Assembly: GCA_032358165.1 (NCBI GenBank)
Contig: JAALGY010000043.1
Coordinates: 1,612,001 to 1,676,000 of the forward strand
Length of the DNA stretch: 64,000 nucleotides
Reading direction: 5' to 3'
Source of the DNA: Diplosphaera chodatii
Lineage: Eukaryota > Chlorophyta > Trebouxiophyceae > Prasiolales > Stichococcaceae
Below the pieces are notes generated by a model, which was not told the origin of the DNA, ran no database searches, and saw nothing but the letters and a program-made list of their open reading frames with translations. This document shows positions 1-11,080 of the stretch, piece after piece. The translations under genes were made by a program, and so were the position numbers. Numbering within the stretch: position 1 is the first letter of the stretch; each line of letters begins with the position of its first letter.

Positions 1-407
1 GACCTGTTTTACCATACAATCGAACCCTCTCGCTCGGGTTCGGAGCCACAGCGAGCAGCTGATGAATGACACTCGGCATGCTCGGCAATGGACGCTACAT
101 ATGGGGCAGTCCAATGCATGCCAACAGCTTGTCATCGGGCGCAAATTGCAGACTACTGCAAACATGTAAAGCCATCTGGCCATAATAACACGCTCTGTGC
201 ACTGCAACCGCCGCCCAATCCAAGGCCGCAAAGGCAGTCTGCCGTTGGTGTAGCAGGGCTGACTCAACCCTCCTACACGCCCATCTCACCTTGAAGCAAG
301 AAGTTAGCCTCGCACCGAGAGTGAGAGCAGGCAGCCTTGCACGCACGAGGTTCTGGCTGGCTTTGCACGGAAGCAACGTCGCCTACAAGGTAGAAGGAAA
401 GGCCCAC

Positions 408-545
408 CTTCCAGGTGAAAGTCATCTGGCACTCCACGCTCGCCGCTGTTGCAAGTGCCAGCAGCATGCATGCTGTCAAGACCGCACCAGCAGAGCACGA
501 CCCCGTCATCCTTCCGCCAGTTCTCACAACGGCGGCGTGCTCCAT
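408..545 (-). CDS. First exon of a secreted cupredoxin-like gene (partial)
   Basis: The exon encodes an N-terminal signal peptide: a short polar start (ATG at 545, alternative ATG at 509), then a hydrophobic core (LTACMLLALATAAS). It ends in a mature N-terminus reading ...TFTWK just before a GTGGGC donor. The same layout (signal peptide, about 5 to 10 residues, then an aromatic-K or W at the splice donor) occurs in the cupredoxin genes at 2699-4149, 11796-13485 and 13840-15252. I could not find the next exon in bases 1-407, so the rest of the gene probably lies beyond the left edge or is lost. The call rests on the resemblance of this exon to its neighbours, not on seeing the copper site. Confidence 0.4.
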
Positions 546-1212
546 CGTCAAGTCGTCGGCGGTCACTGCACTGTGCGTGTTCGTCTCAGGCGCCCGCCGA
601 AAACCTCTGCACATGTGCCAGGTGATCGCGCCAAGATGTGCAGTCACGTGCGGGTCGCCATCTGTCAAGCAACTGTTGACTAGCAGATAGAAGCATGCAT
701 TGCATCGCTGGGCTTAGCACCCTGCCACCATGGTCGTCATCATGCCTTGTTTGCCTTCTGTATGTGGCGCAGGCAGAGGCCATATTTACTGATATCAGCA
801 GCGTGTCCTCCCATCAAAAGGCTCATTTGCATGTTGCCCTGCTGCATGCATGTGAAGGCGTGCAGGCATGCAGCAAATTGTTGCCACTCTGCATGCAAGA
901 ATCCAGTCAGGTGAGTACAAACCCCCGCAATGCTGTGATGTTGGCAGTCCATCAGCACCAGCATAAACCGCCCTTTGTGTCCCAGGCAGACAGGCACGCT
1001 TTCAGCGTTCATGTGATGCCGCGACCTGCCGCCTCGGCCGCACCAGGGTACCAGCAGCTCCACCGCTGTTGACTGCAGCTGGCCGACACATGCATTTGGA
1101 GCGTGTGCCGCCCTCCAGCGTCTGCTCAAAGACTTTTGCCGCTCCAGACCCATCACAGGGGCGGCTGCGGTCCGTGCTTTGTGTCTGGCGCTGACCAGGC
1201 GCCGCTGGTGCA
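546..1212. other. Intergenic, no gene seen
   Basis: Open frames here are short and show no family resemblance or consistent splice-phase chain. The stretch separates the cupredoxin-like exon at 408-545 from the small gene that ends at 1213, both on the minus strand. Confidence 0.4.
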
Positions 1213-1958
1213 CTACGCATCCTCGAACTCCTCATCTCCTGGCTCCTCGTCAGCGCTGCCGCCTGCGCCTCGCCCCACACCCTCAGCACCTTGCGCCCGC
1301 TGCAGCATCTGCTCCAGCAGCTTCTCCTCCAACTGCGAAATTCAGCAAGTTCATCTTTGGGCTGCGCTCCTCCTCTGTCAGTCAAAGCAGCGCCGCCAGT
1401 ACAAACTGTGCTGATGTAACACCGGGAAATGGTGTCTGCACGCTGAGCATGGAGCTGCTGCACGTGTGCTGCACTCGCATGCGTTGTGCCAGCGCTTCGT
1501 GTAGCTTCGGGCTTTGAGAGGTAAATTGAGCATTGAGCTGCCGGCAGCGTCGCACCCGCAGCTGCTTCAGCTGCTGCCCCACGCGCAGGTGCGCCGCGCT
1601 GATCGTCGTCTGCTGCACGTCCAGCGCTGCCAGCAGCTCCTGCACAGCGGCAGTGCGATTTGAACGCGTCTAATACGTGGTGAAGCAGCGTTGGCCGCTG
1701 CTGTCCTCACAGAGGCTGACACAACCCCCTCGCTGTGAGCACACCAATGACATTTGGCTGGGCATGCACAGTGGAAGGTCATGATGAACGCCGAAAGGGT
1801 GCAAGCACCATGAATCCGATCTCTGAAGCGTCACAAGTGAGTCCAGCATGCCATCAGTCCGCACGACGTTTGCAGCAGCGGCTGCATGCGCCAGTCACCT
1901 TGGGCCCAATGATGGCAGGCTCCCTGCGGCGCGGCGCCTTCCGCTCCTTTGGGGCCAT
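1213..1958 (-). CDS. Small hypothetical coiled-coil protein, three exons
   Basis: Exons 1958-1899, 1639-1556 and 1332-1213 join in phase 0 at GTGACT and GTGCGA donors to give 87 residues starting MAPKERKAPRRE. The N-terminus is very basic. The middle is a heptad-like helix (ELLAALDVQQTTISAAHL, then QQLKQLR and LEEKLLEQMLQ). The tail is Gly/Ala-rich and then acidic, ending DEEFEDA. This composition suggests a small nuclear or RNA/protein-scaffold factor, but I do not recognise a family. All boundaries come from splice consensus and phase; a longer second exon is possible. Confidence 0.5.
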
Positions 1959-2698
1959 GCCGCTCACCAATCGCTAGGGGCTTGACATCACGGCTGACGA
2001 CCCCCCGCTGCGCCGGTTGGAGACGCTGTCAAGGATACTTCGCGCAGAGCGGTGCGGCAGCCGCATACCCGCTCATGTAGCAGCAAGTCTGCGCGCACAG
2101 TGCGTCTGCGCAAGTCACTGACACAGCGTCCTAGTCCTCAAAAAGTATGCAAGCCGTTGCGAGGCTGCCAATGCCGGAGATGCAGCAGCAGTTGACACTG
2201 CGCGAGGATGGAGCTCGCAGCAACGCTTACAGACGTTTGTGGGGAGACCAACAGTACACGCACGGTGCAGCAAGATCTTAAGTACGGCGGGACATGCGCC
2301 AATGCAAGCGCTGAAGATGGCAGAATGACTGCATTGTGCATGATGCATGCTCCTCTTGATGCGCCAAGAACCCTAATGCAGCGGTACATCTTGGTAGCAT
2401 GGCAAAGCCTTTCACCGGGCTTGTGCTCGCAAACTTCATTACATGTATCGCTGCCTGACCTCAAGTGCATCTCTGCAGTGTTAGCTGTCGAAATGCTGAA
2501 CACAGTCCATTGGCAACATGACCACCGTACACGCCCAAGGGCCAGATGCGCAAAACACTTCACAACATGTTTCAGTCGACAGTCATGAACGTCCAGGGCT
2601 TCAGGACAGGTCCACCCTATTCTTGGCACAGACGATGCAGGGCATATAGATGTTTATCTGTGCCCGCTCCGCATTCCAGGCGAGACCGCCTTGCTTGT
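1959..2698. other. Intergenic, no gene seen
   Basis: Only short unrelated open frames occur here. It lies between the start of the small coiled-coil gene and the stop codon of the first complete cupredoxin gene. Confidence 0.4.
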
Positions 2699-4149
2699 TC
2701 AGGTGCCAGGGCCAAATGCGTCCGTGCAGGTGACCTTGATTAGCAGCCCACCTGCAGGTGAAAACGCAAGTGTATAGCGGTGCAGAGGCTTGCTGGGTGG
2801 ACAGTAGGTGGTCAACACTGTACAACCAGATTGCCATGATGATGACAGCAAGCTCGGCGCAGCAGCTGGGATCCCTTGCTTGCTGCCCTGGCACCATGTA
2901 CGGTATACATGGATCACCTGGGGTGCAGTGGCCCTCCACTGCAGGTGCAACATCAGATCGGTCAGCAGATGGCGTGCGTGGAGGTGCATGCATGCCGGCG
3001 TCAGCTGCGTGTCGCTGGCATGCATGACGAGTTTGCGCCCTGGCAGCAAGGGTCAGGCCGGAGTGGTCCACATGCAGGTTCCAACGCTCACCGGGGCAGG
3101 CGTAGAATTTGGTCACGTTGTCCGGGCACATGATGGTGAAGCTGCCACCGTCCTGCGGCGGCACCTTTGGCACCTGGTTGGGAGGGATGGTCTGGAAGGG
3201 GAACGGAGGGCACGAGTCTGTCGGCACCTGCAGGCAGGAGGTAGGTGGAGTATGGCAAACTAGGTTGCTCGAAAGATTGAGCAACAGTGGTGGCACGGCT
3301 GGGACGTCTACTCCTGATCTTTGCAGTGCAAGCCCAGCATACAAGGTGGGCAGTGAAGCCTTCAACAAGCGGACATGCGTACCAGCCAGACACCTGCAGA
3401 GCAGCGGAGTTCCCTCTGACACAGCCATGCCGCATGTCAAGCTGGAACGCGGTAACGATATTGCATGTGTGATCAGCGACAACAGCGAGAGAGACGTAGG
3501 CTGTGCTGACATGCAGCGTGTCCAAGCAGCAGGTTACTGCATGGCACCCCTCTTTGCACACCGTGCGTCTTGCCCTGCGACCAGCTTAGCGTCAGGGTGC
3601 CACCAACCGGCACCACTGCAATTTGAAGAAGTGGATCATCTGTGGAGCTGAGAGGCATCGTTTTGTACACCAATTGGCAGCACATATGTAGGGATTGCTT
3701 TGAGCAACAACATGACCCCTTAACTGCCCATCTGCTCGTCCAGCAATGGTAGGATGGGCATGTCAGCATGGTATCACCTGCTGGGTTGTACCCAGGCTGG
3801 CCCATGTCGTTGACGACGCCGAGCTGCAAGCCATGATTTGCGCAGTTCCTCACTGCGTATGCAGATGTCAGCCCAGCCAGCAGGCAGCAATCTGCCAGCA
3901 GACAAGCAACTGGCATGCTCCAACACAACGATGAGACATATAAATGCAATTGCAGCTGAAAGCCTGTACTCCAGACTGCATGTCCAGCACAGGAGCCCAA
4001 CGACAACACATCTGCACCACCGGAACAGCACAGTTTCAGACCTTCCAGGCAGCCTGTTGGTCCTTCTGTATCGCCGCTCCCCCTCGTGCTGCCAGTATGC
4101 AGACCGCCAGAAATACCGCAGCCGTCTGCACGATTGCTGTCGATGCCAT
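2699..4149 (-). CDS. Secreted cupredoxin (phytocyanin-like) copy A
   Basis: Six exons (4149-4042, 3823-3778, 3615-3548, 3227-3092, 2938-2918, 2751-2699) join in consistent phase to 143 residues. A signal peptide (about residues 1-26, core VFLAVCILAARGGA) precedes one cupredoxin domain. The domain shows VPVGGTLTLSWS followed by the first copper histidine in THGVQ, then FYACP carrying the ligand Cys and EGHCTPG carrying the second His. The C-x4-H spacing is that of phytocyanins. The usual axial Met or Gln after GHCxxG is Gly here (CTPGGLLIKV), so the site may be three-coordinate or inactive. The 21-nt exon at 2938-2918 carries the His-Cys motif. Small secreted blue copper proteins act in the wall or extracellular space, usually in electron transfer; the specific partner is unknown. 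Confidence 0.78.
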
Positions 4150-4586
4150 CGCTGATTGCCGCAGGCGGACAAGCGAACGAGCAGTGCTAGAAGCAGAGCG
4201 ATCGAGACAACGTGAGTGCAACTTTGTCGAGGCCTGTTACAGACTGTCGCGATCGAGCTTAGGCGAGTCCCAGATGCTTGATGACGGCATGCACACGTGG
4301 CAGCTGCTCATCTTGTGACTCTTTGCCAACTTGGCACACAGCAGCTGGGCTATGTGGTTTAACTTGAGCGTCACTGTCCTTCAATCGACCGTCTGGGTAC
4401 ATTACACACCTGCTGACTTTGCCACCGCACTACTGCTGGGTGTACCGTAGGTTGGTACGATCTGTGAGGCGATACTGTGATGTACCAACGTGCACACTGC
4501 GCCGCATGAAGCGTCCAACGCTCTGCAGTGCTATGCATGCAATCGAACACCGACAGCCGCCAGAGACTAGGCCACCAGAGACTGCG

Positions 4587-7075
4587 TCAGCTGTGCCGTG
4601 CAGTGCAGACCCAGGAGTAGGAGCCATGGCCATTTGCAGCTGCAGGGCCGCCAGCTGGGACTGTTTGCTTCACTTTCCCCAGCCTCATCAGCTGCCAGAG
4701 CGCGCTATTGACCTGCGTCATGGCCACAAGGTGCCCTTCGTCACCTCAGGCCGGTGTACTATGAGCAGCTCACGACGTCGCACACATGGCCCCGGCAGGT
4801 ATGCACACCATTTGTTGCATCAAGACACCAGCGTCTCACCAGCACAGTGTGGGCAACAGCAAGCTCGGGCAGTAATATCCCACCTTTAGCAGCTTTGCCT
4901 GCTTGCGGCGTGGACGGTCTGCCTGGTGGCATGGCCACAGCTGGCTGCAGATCCAGCGGATCTGCTTGCCGGCAGGTGCAGGCAACGACATGCAGCTGCT
5001 GTACTGCTGCAAACACTGTAGCACCGCATCTGGCAGCTCTGCATCAGCAGGGCCCATTGGCAGCGGCGGCCCTGCAAGCAGTGGCGCATGACAGCATTGA
5101 CGGATGTGATAAGTAAGCATCTCAAGCTGCTCTGACCCACCATACATGCATGATAATCTTGACACGTTGCAGATGTATCAACATCAGCCATCTGAATGTG
5201 GGGCTACAGTCGGTAGTACCTGACTGATGTGAAGCCGGCTCATGCTGCAACATGGCTGCAGCTGCGTCAGTTGTTGGATCATCCAGCATGGCAGCATCAG
5301 CGAGGAGGGCGCGCCAGTCTATCGGCAATCCTGCCGTAGCATCAACTGCCGCGTGCGCCCTCCACGCTGCAGATTGTCATGTGACAAACTTCAGTTCTAG
5401 CTGTCAACCAGGCATGCAGGCAGCTCCAACTTCAGTGCAGCTTCGACGTACTGCACACAATACATGAAACAAGTGCAACCTGTTTGTGGGCATCCATCCT
5501 GCCGTACTTGGACCACTGCTTGTTGCGTCATGCTGCATGTGTGCACCGTCAAGGTCAGATTGTTAAGCACTTCGAGTGCTCGCACATTCGCATTTCATGC
5601 ATCAGAGGACCAGTTCATAGAATTGCCACACCTGCAAAACATCCCGGAGTTGACTGCGGTGCTCCTGCACTGTGGCTGCTAGCAGGTCGACCCTCTTGCC
5701 CAGCTGGATCATAGTTGCGCCGTCGTTCTGGCTGCTACGCTGCAGTGCATCTACACCAATGCACAGGCTGTGGATGTTGCTGACGATGCCGTGGAGCTCT
5801 TGCTCGATGGACTCGACCCTGGCGGTGACAGGATCTGTCGCAGCTGCTGCAACACACGCTGCTGGGGGCTGCCTCTGCTGGCTGAGCTCGACTGGACTAG
5901 CTGCATTCGAGTCAGCACCATCGGCAGCTGCGTCAGCAGCAGCAGGCAACGCAGCTGCTGGCTCAACTGGAGGGCTGACGCTACGTACATCATCGATCTG
6001 AATGCAGGCAACTGCCGGCGTGCGCTGCGCTGGCTGCTTGAAGGTCGTCACCTGGTCTGCTGCCATGCCTGCCTCCACAAGCGTGACGCAGAGGAAAATG
6101 TTGCCGGCAGCAGCGGCGTCGCACAGTTGCTGGCGTGCTGCTGGCGTAGATGGCTTCAGGCGCACAATTGCCTTGCCTTCTTTGGCGACTGCTTCTGGTG
6201 TCAGCTTGGCCACTCCGACGTCGGGCTGCTCGTAGGATTTGCTGTCCACTGTGCCGCAGAGCTGGCCTTTCTTCGCAAATCGGATGTACTTTGTCTGTGT
6301 TAGCAGCGTTGTTTCCAACACGCCAGGCTGCAGCTGCACCACTACTTTGTTTTGAGCTGGGTCCTGCTCTGGCATCTGCATGGGATCTGCTGCTGCAGCA
6401 TATGGAGTGATGCTGGTCACCAGAATGCGCATTGGCATTCCATGAGTCGCTGTGACCACGCGCACTTTTATGTGCACATCTCGGACAGAGCCCTGCAACC
6501 AGATATCCAACAACGCGGTGAAACAAATATGTAGCGGTAATGCAGATGAGACAGCAGAGCACCAGGACAAAGGTAGCAAATACTGCGCATGCTGCAGCGT
6601 GCAGTCAGATTATGTGCAGGCTCACATCCGATTCGCCGACAGGACCTCGGCGCTCAAATCTTTGGACCTGTGCCTTCACAACCGCCTTCCCGCTGCGCAG
6701 CTCATCGCCGTCGATGCAGGTATCGCCGCCGCCCGTGCAAGGTTGCCGCTTGAAGTGCAGCACTGGTGGCTGCACATCAAACTGGTACTGCTGGCGTGGA
6801 TCGCAGGGGCACCCGACGCAAATGAGATCTAGGGCAGGTGCTTTCAGACGCACAGCCTCCGCAGCGAACCAAGGAAGCAGACTCTGCTGCAGTGTCGCAA
6901 CATTCCTGACATCAATGCCTGGGAACAGCCTGACGTTGTCGGACTCACTAACTCCGCTCAACGCACGATCAATCAACGGGGCATCCGTTTTACGTTTTGA
7001 TCGCTTTGGCCGCTTGGCTGCTGGCTGCGGTCCGCTGGCATCACTTCTGGAGGTCAAACGCTTGTTGCCGCTCAT
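4587..7075 (-). CDS. Nuclear-type protein with C-terminal Z-alpha-like winged helix
   Basis: Exons 7075-6626, 6492-5632, 5532-5508 (25 nt, tentative), 5366-5220, 5071-4884 and 4712-4587 are phase-compatible and give about 598 residues. The N-terminus has a bipartite-like nuclear signal (AAKRPKRSKRK, about residues 19-29). Residues 30-250 form a beta-rich region of no family I know. A Pro/Ala-rich linker, a coiled coil (about residues 380-437) and an acidic helix (WRALLADAAMLDD) follow. The last 90 residues form a winged helix: helix DAVLQCLQ, helix IRWICSQLWP, recognition helix VNSALWQLMRLGKVKQ and a wing ending GSYSWVC. Asn in helix 3 and Trp in the wing match Z-alpha key residues; the helix-3 Tyr is Trp. 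It is transcribed away from the related gene at 7274. Function is inferred only: nucleic-acid binding. Confidence 0.6.
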
Positions 7076-7273
7076 GTCGAATGCCGCCTGAGAATGTATT
7101 GGCGGTCACTTCGTGCTTAGCACGCTGAGCTAGATGTCACAGTTGGTTTGTCAGCATGTCTGCATTGTAACCATCTGGTGCTGAGCACGAGGAACGAAGA
7201 TCCTTGGCAGGTCCAAGGGCATCAACAAGATTGTAACTGATGAACCCAAGGCTGGGACCCTCCAATTCAAGTC
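7076..7273. promoter_or_regulatory. Shared divergent promoter region of the Z-alpha-like gene pair
   Basis: Two related genes start back to back, at 7075 on the minus strand and at 7274 (or 7334) on the plus strand, leaving about 200-260 bases for both promoters. I see no clear TATA box, so this is inferred from geometry only. Joint regulation is plausible because the two proteins share a domain. Confidence 0.4.
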
Positions 7274-9385
7274 ATGCCTGGGTTGTTGATACATGCTGTC
7301 CATGCAGAACATGCTTGCCAGAATAATGTTGGGATGCCGGTGGTGGAGGTGCCTGATCTTACCGCCAGTCAGGTCTGCATTTTCAAGGCATGCATGAAGA
7401 AGGATGTGCAGCGTGCTCGCTGTTCACGGAGCAGCAAGCCACAAAGCATGTATGTTGTGTTGATGTTGGACACCAACGTCGGTGGTGCAGGTCGAAGTCC
7501 GCATACTACAGGTGCTCAAGCGTGCCGCTGGGAGCGCGCGAACGCTTGGTGTTTCAGATGACTGCCCTCACCGCACAGCAAACGAGCTGGCTGCTGAAAT
7601 TTTTGGCTCCGGCTACGGCAGGCTGCAAGTCAAGCAGGTAGGTGTGTCCATTCCAGTGTGGCGCACACATGCATCGATCTGGATTGGGTCATGCTTGACA
7701 TAACACACAGCAATGCTCCTTCGACTCTGCCACGCCCTGAACAAGGTCCGTTCAGCACTGCGCAGGTGAATCAGGTATTTTACGACCACCTGTGCCCAGC
7801 CGGATTCGTGAAGATGATCAGGTATCCACACCACGAGCGCCTTCGCTGGCAGATAACAAAGCCAGCGCCAGTTGCGGCGGCCCCTGCAGCACCCAAAACC
7901 TCAGCTAGCCCTGAGGCTGCATCAAGCAGCACGCAGCTGGAGTTTGGCCCAGGCGTCCCGGCTGCCACTGCATGCACGACAGCTGCCACCGCAGCTGCAG
8001 CAAGGTCGGCACCATATCCACCACGTGGCTCCGGTGTTGGCAGGCTCAACGACTGGTTAGCCAGTGCCTCTGATTCCCTGGCTCCCACCGACGAAGCTGC
8101 GGCAAATGACAGTGGAAGTGACGCCAGCATGGCAGAGGAGTCGTGCTCATTCGCCTCAGCTTCTGCAGGTGACGTGTGTTCTGCCACATGCGACAAGTCG
8201 CTGGCTGAACGAGCATAGGCTTCGTACCAACAGCAACTGGGACCAAGTTGGCCAACCGGCACGGCAACGCGCTGCACATACAGGAGCGCTGCGCAGCGGA
8301 CCAAGCAGTCATCAGTCATCTGCAGCGCACCTTGCCAGTGAACAGGCTCCCCATTTGCACACAGGTGACAGACCATTGTGAGCTGAGAAGTTTTGACGAA
8401 GGGTCATGCAGAAGTACACACAGACAATGCTTGCGAGTGTGGCTGCCGATGAACAGGCTCAAACATCGAAGGCCAGCTACACAGCTTGACACTTGTTGTG
8501 AAGAAGCTGGTGGGCCGGGTTGACGGCATCGCAGAACAGCAGCTGCGACAGCAGCAGACGCTGCGGCAGCTGGACTTTGATGTGGCAAAGCATTCTGCTG
8601 AAATTGAATTGCTGGGCTCCGAGACTGAGGTGAGCACCATGGTCAGCCTGGCTTGCACACACATGTCTTAAACAGGCAGTCAGCTCCAACCTTGCAGTGT
8701 CCTAATCGGCGTCTCTGGTGCAAATCAGGTGGTGCTACTGATCTTTCCGCCTGATTGCCTTACACCTGCTGGTTAGATCCTTCTGCTCCCCTGTGGCCGC
8801 AGGTTGCCAGTACGATGTCCGGCACGGCAATGGAGCGTCCTCTTGATGAGCAACAGCCCAGAGGTGAGCAGCAACGTCAAGTCAGTGGGTTGTATTGCAA
8901 TGAAGCTGCAGCATGCCTGAATAAAGCATGCTTTTGTGAGTATGTGACTGTGAGTACAACATGCAATTGCAGCTGCCGGGCGCGCGACACACGACACAGC
9001 TGCAAATGGCATTCAGGAAGCCGCACCGGCATGCACAGCAGACGCTGTGCTGGCGCAGATGCGAGCAATGGCGCCCGCAGCGTACGAGGTGCAGGTGCTA
9101 GTGGCAGCCATCTGGCCAGACGCCCCAAGCAGTGATCGGCGTGTTCTGAGAGTCAGGGTGCGCTGAACTAAACTGGCCAATGTCGTCATGAGTTTCAAAG
9201 TGTCTGATAGCCCATCAATTGCAACCAAGCCGGATCACCATCTCTAGGGACCCTGAGTCCGCACCTAACACAGCAACCGTGATCTGCAGGTGAATCAGAT
9301 CATGTACCAACTCGAGCGACAGGGAAGGGTGCGGATGGTGGGCGGCGACAGGCGTGGCAGCAGGCCGCGCTGGAGGATTGTCTGA
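7274..9385 (+). CDS. Protein with two Z-alpha-like winged-helix domains
   Basis: Exons 7274-7372, 7491-7637, 7766-8168, 8234-8364, 8477-8629, 8803-8863, 8973-9157 and 9290-9385 keep phase throughout, giving 424 residues (404 if the ATG at 7334 is used). Domain 1 sits near the N-terminus: VEVRILQVLKRA, ANELAAEIFG, recognition helix VNQVFYDHLCPAGFV, wing RLRWQIT. A long Ala/Ser-rich linker follows, then a coiled coil (KKLVGRVDGIAEQQLRQQQ). Domain 2 is the C-terminus: DAVLAQMRAM, VQVLVAAIWPD, VNQIMYQLERQGRVRMV, wing RPRWRIV then stop. Both copies keep the Asn and Tyr of helix 3 and the Trp of the wing that contact Z-form DNA/RNA in Z-alpha domains. Two copies per protein recall ADAR1 and ZBP1. 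No enzymatic domain is visible. Z-nucleic-acid binding is inference. Confidence 0.68.
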
Positions 9386-10128
9386 AGGCTTGCTGGCAGC
9401 TTGAGAGCACATCCTACCAGCCTGCAGCGGCCGTGCGCAGGCATGCCTGGCAGTCTGTTCGCAGCAAGACATTGATGAGCGGCAGGCATGGCTGGAGTTG
9501 AAGACTGATGGTGCACATATGTGATCTGCAACTTGTAAAGAGCCGCTGCACTGATAAACGTGGCGTACAACAAGATGCTACGTGCAGCACGGTACATATC
9601 CAGCAAGCGCTGGCAAGGCTGCCGTACATTGTATTGCAGTTTGTGGCAACCAAATGCATCGTCAACTTGGTTCAGTCAATGCAGTCGTACAAACAAACAT
9701 TTTGCACCAGCTGTCTGTCTGGACGAAGCTGTTCATGCCGCAGTATCCACTTGGTGATATCATGGTGGTCTGCTTGGGATGACGATTGTGAGGTGCTGCA
9801 CCAAACGGTGCCATCTTCATGCTGCCTTGCAGTTGAGCTCCAGAATCTGGCCTGCACATGCGCAAAAGGACACCAGTCTTACTAGCCGGGCGGCGAGGAA
9901 GTGGAGGAACCACTAGTGGGTACCCTGCAGACACAGCACTTCAATGCCTGCTTTCAAATCACATGCCTTGTGCACAATCTTTCCCCACCGAGCTGGCCAG
10001 GTAGGTCTGCCAGGCAAGCAAACGAGCGTCAGCCGTTGCAGATGTAGCAGCTTGCATGGGCGGGCGTACGTGAATGAATGCTGACGTGATGAGGGACGTG
10101 TCAGGGCAGACGTGACAATGCAAGTGTA
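9386..10128. other. Intergenic, no gene seen
   Basis: Convergent intergenic stretch between the stop of the two-domain winged-helix gene and the stop of cupredoxin copy B. Open frames are short and have no recognisable content. Confidence 0.4.
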
Positions 10129-11080
10129 CTATGTTGGCGGCACAACAACACGCAGCACCTTGCCAGGCTGCGTGCACTTGAGCGCAAAGTAACCGTCTGC
10201 GGGCACCGTGCGCATCAGCAGCAGAGTCTTGATTGATGAGCAACCCTTTCAGTCACCCTGTTCTGCGGCCATGCACTGCGCGATGACAGCCGTGGATGCT
10301 GCAAGGGCTACTGCTCGACTGGCCCACCTTTCTGCGGGGGCGCGTACTGGCGTGACGCTGGGGGAGCAAATGTAGTTGGGCACTTGCCACTGGCCACCTG
10401 CAGTACAGCGAGAGGACACTGTGAACGGTGGTGATGGACCAGCAGTTGCAGAGCCGTAGATCAACAACAGTCGCTGCACACTCTCGTTACTGCAGGCCAG
10501 CATCGCCCGTGCGTACACCTGCCAGACCGAGTGGGTGGCGCCGGTGTCCTTCCTGCAGGACACAACCGCTGGACTCTGAGTTGTGCTGTCTTACATACAG
10601 GCAATGCCTCTTGAGTGCAGTCTGGGAGCTTCGCTTGGTAGCAGAGAAAACCATATGCTGGGTAGGCGCACCAGGTCAGCGCCAACGTCTTGCCCGCGTC
10701 AATCTGCAGGGCATTTTGCGCACATGGCTTACATCAGCAGACTTGAGGACATCACAAGTAGAACGAAGCTCTTGAGCGGCTGGGTGTGTACATACTTAGG
10801 TTGACAGTCCGTGAGCTGGCATGCAGCAAGCTGTACTGCTTCATGCGGCAAGGCGCCAGCAGCTGTGCGTGTGCCCAGTGGCCCAGTCACAATAGCAAAG
10901 CAGATTGTACTGATGTCGCAGCCCACGCACATTGGCCGGAGCGTACATCCTGCCTGTCGTCCATTCCACGGCTGTGTTGTCAGTGGCAGGCTGCGCCTGG
11001 ACCACTGCAGGCGAGCCCAACATGACAAGGGCGCATGCTGCCGCAGCCAGCATGGCAACCCAGTTGTTGCAGGCCGCCAT
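10129..11080 (-). CDS. Secreted cupredoxin-like protein copy B, copper site degenerate
   Basis: Five exons (11080-10931, 10703-10672, 10552-10519, 10473-10398, 10196-10129) fit in phase to 119 residues. The signal peptide is clear (MAACNNWVAMLAAAACALVM, cleavage near VVQA/Q). The domain keeps the strand IDAGKTLALTW and the first copper histidine in THSVWQ. It ends DGYFALKCTQPGKVLRVV, the cupredoxin last strand, but the ligand Cys reads Leu (YFAL) and the second His reads Lys (LKC in place of GHC), with the usual loop between them shortened. The fold is kept while mononuclear copper binding is probably lost. An AT-rich stretch (ATATAATAGC-like) lies about 5-20 bases upstream of the ATG. Alternative splicing around 10398-10330 cannot be excluded. 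Confidence 0.65.

Noticed and set aside
5122..5328. A separate small protein starting at 5328
   Set aside because: The apparent start is TTG. The stretch is an internal exon (5366-5220) of the winged-helix gene in consistent phase.
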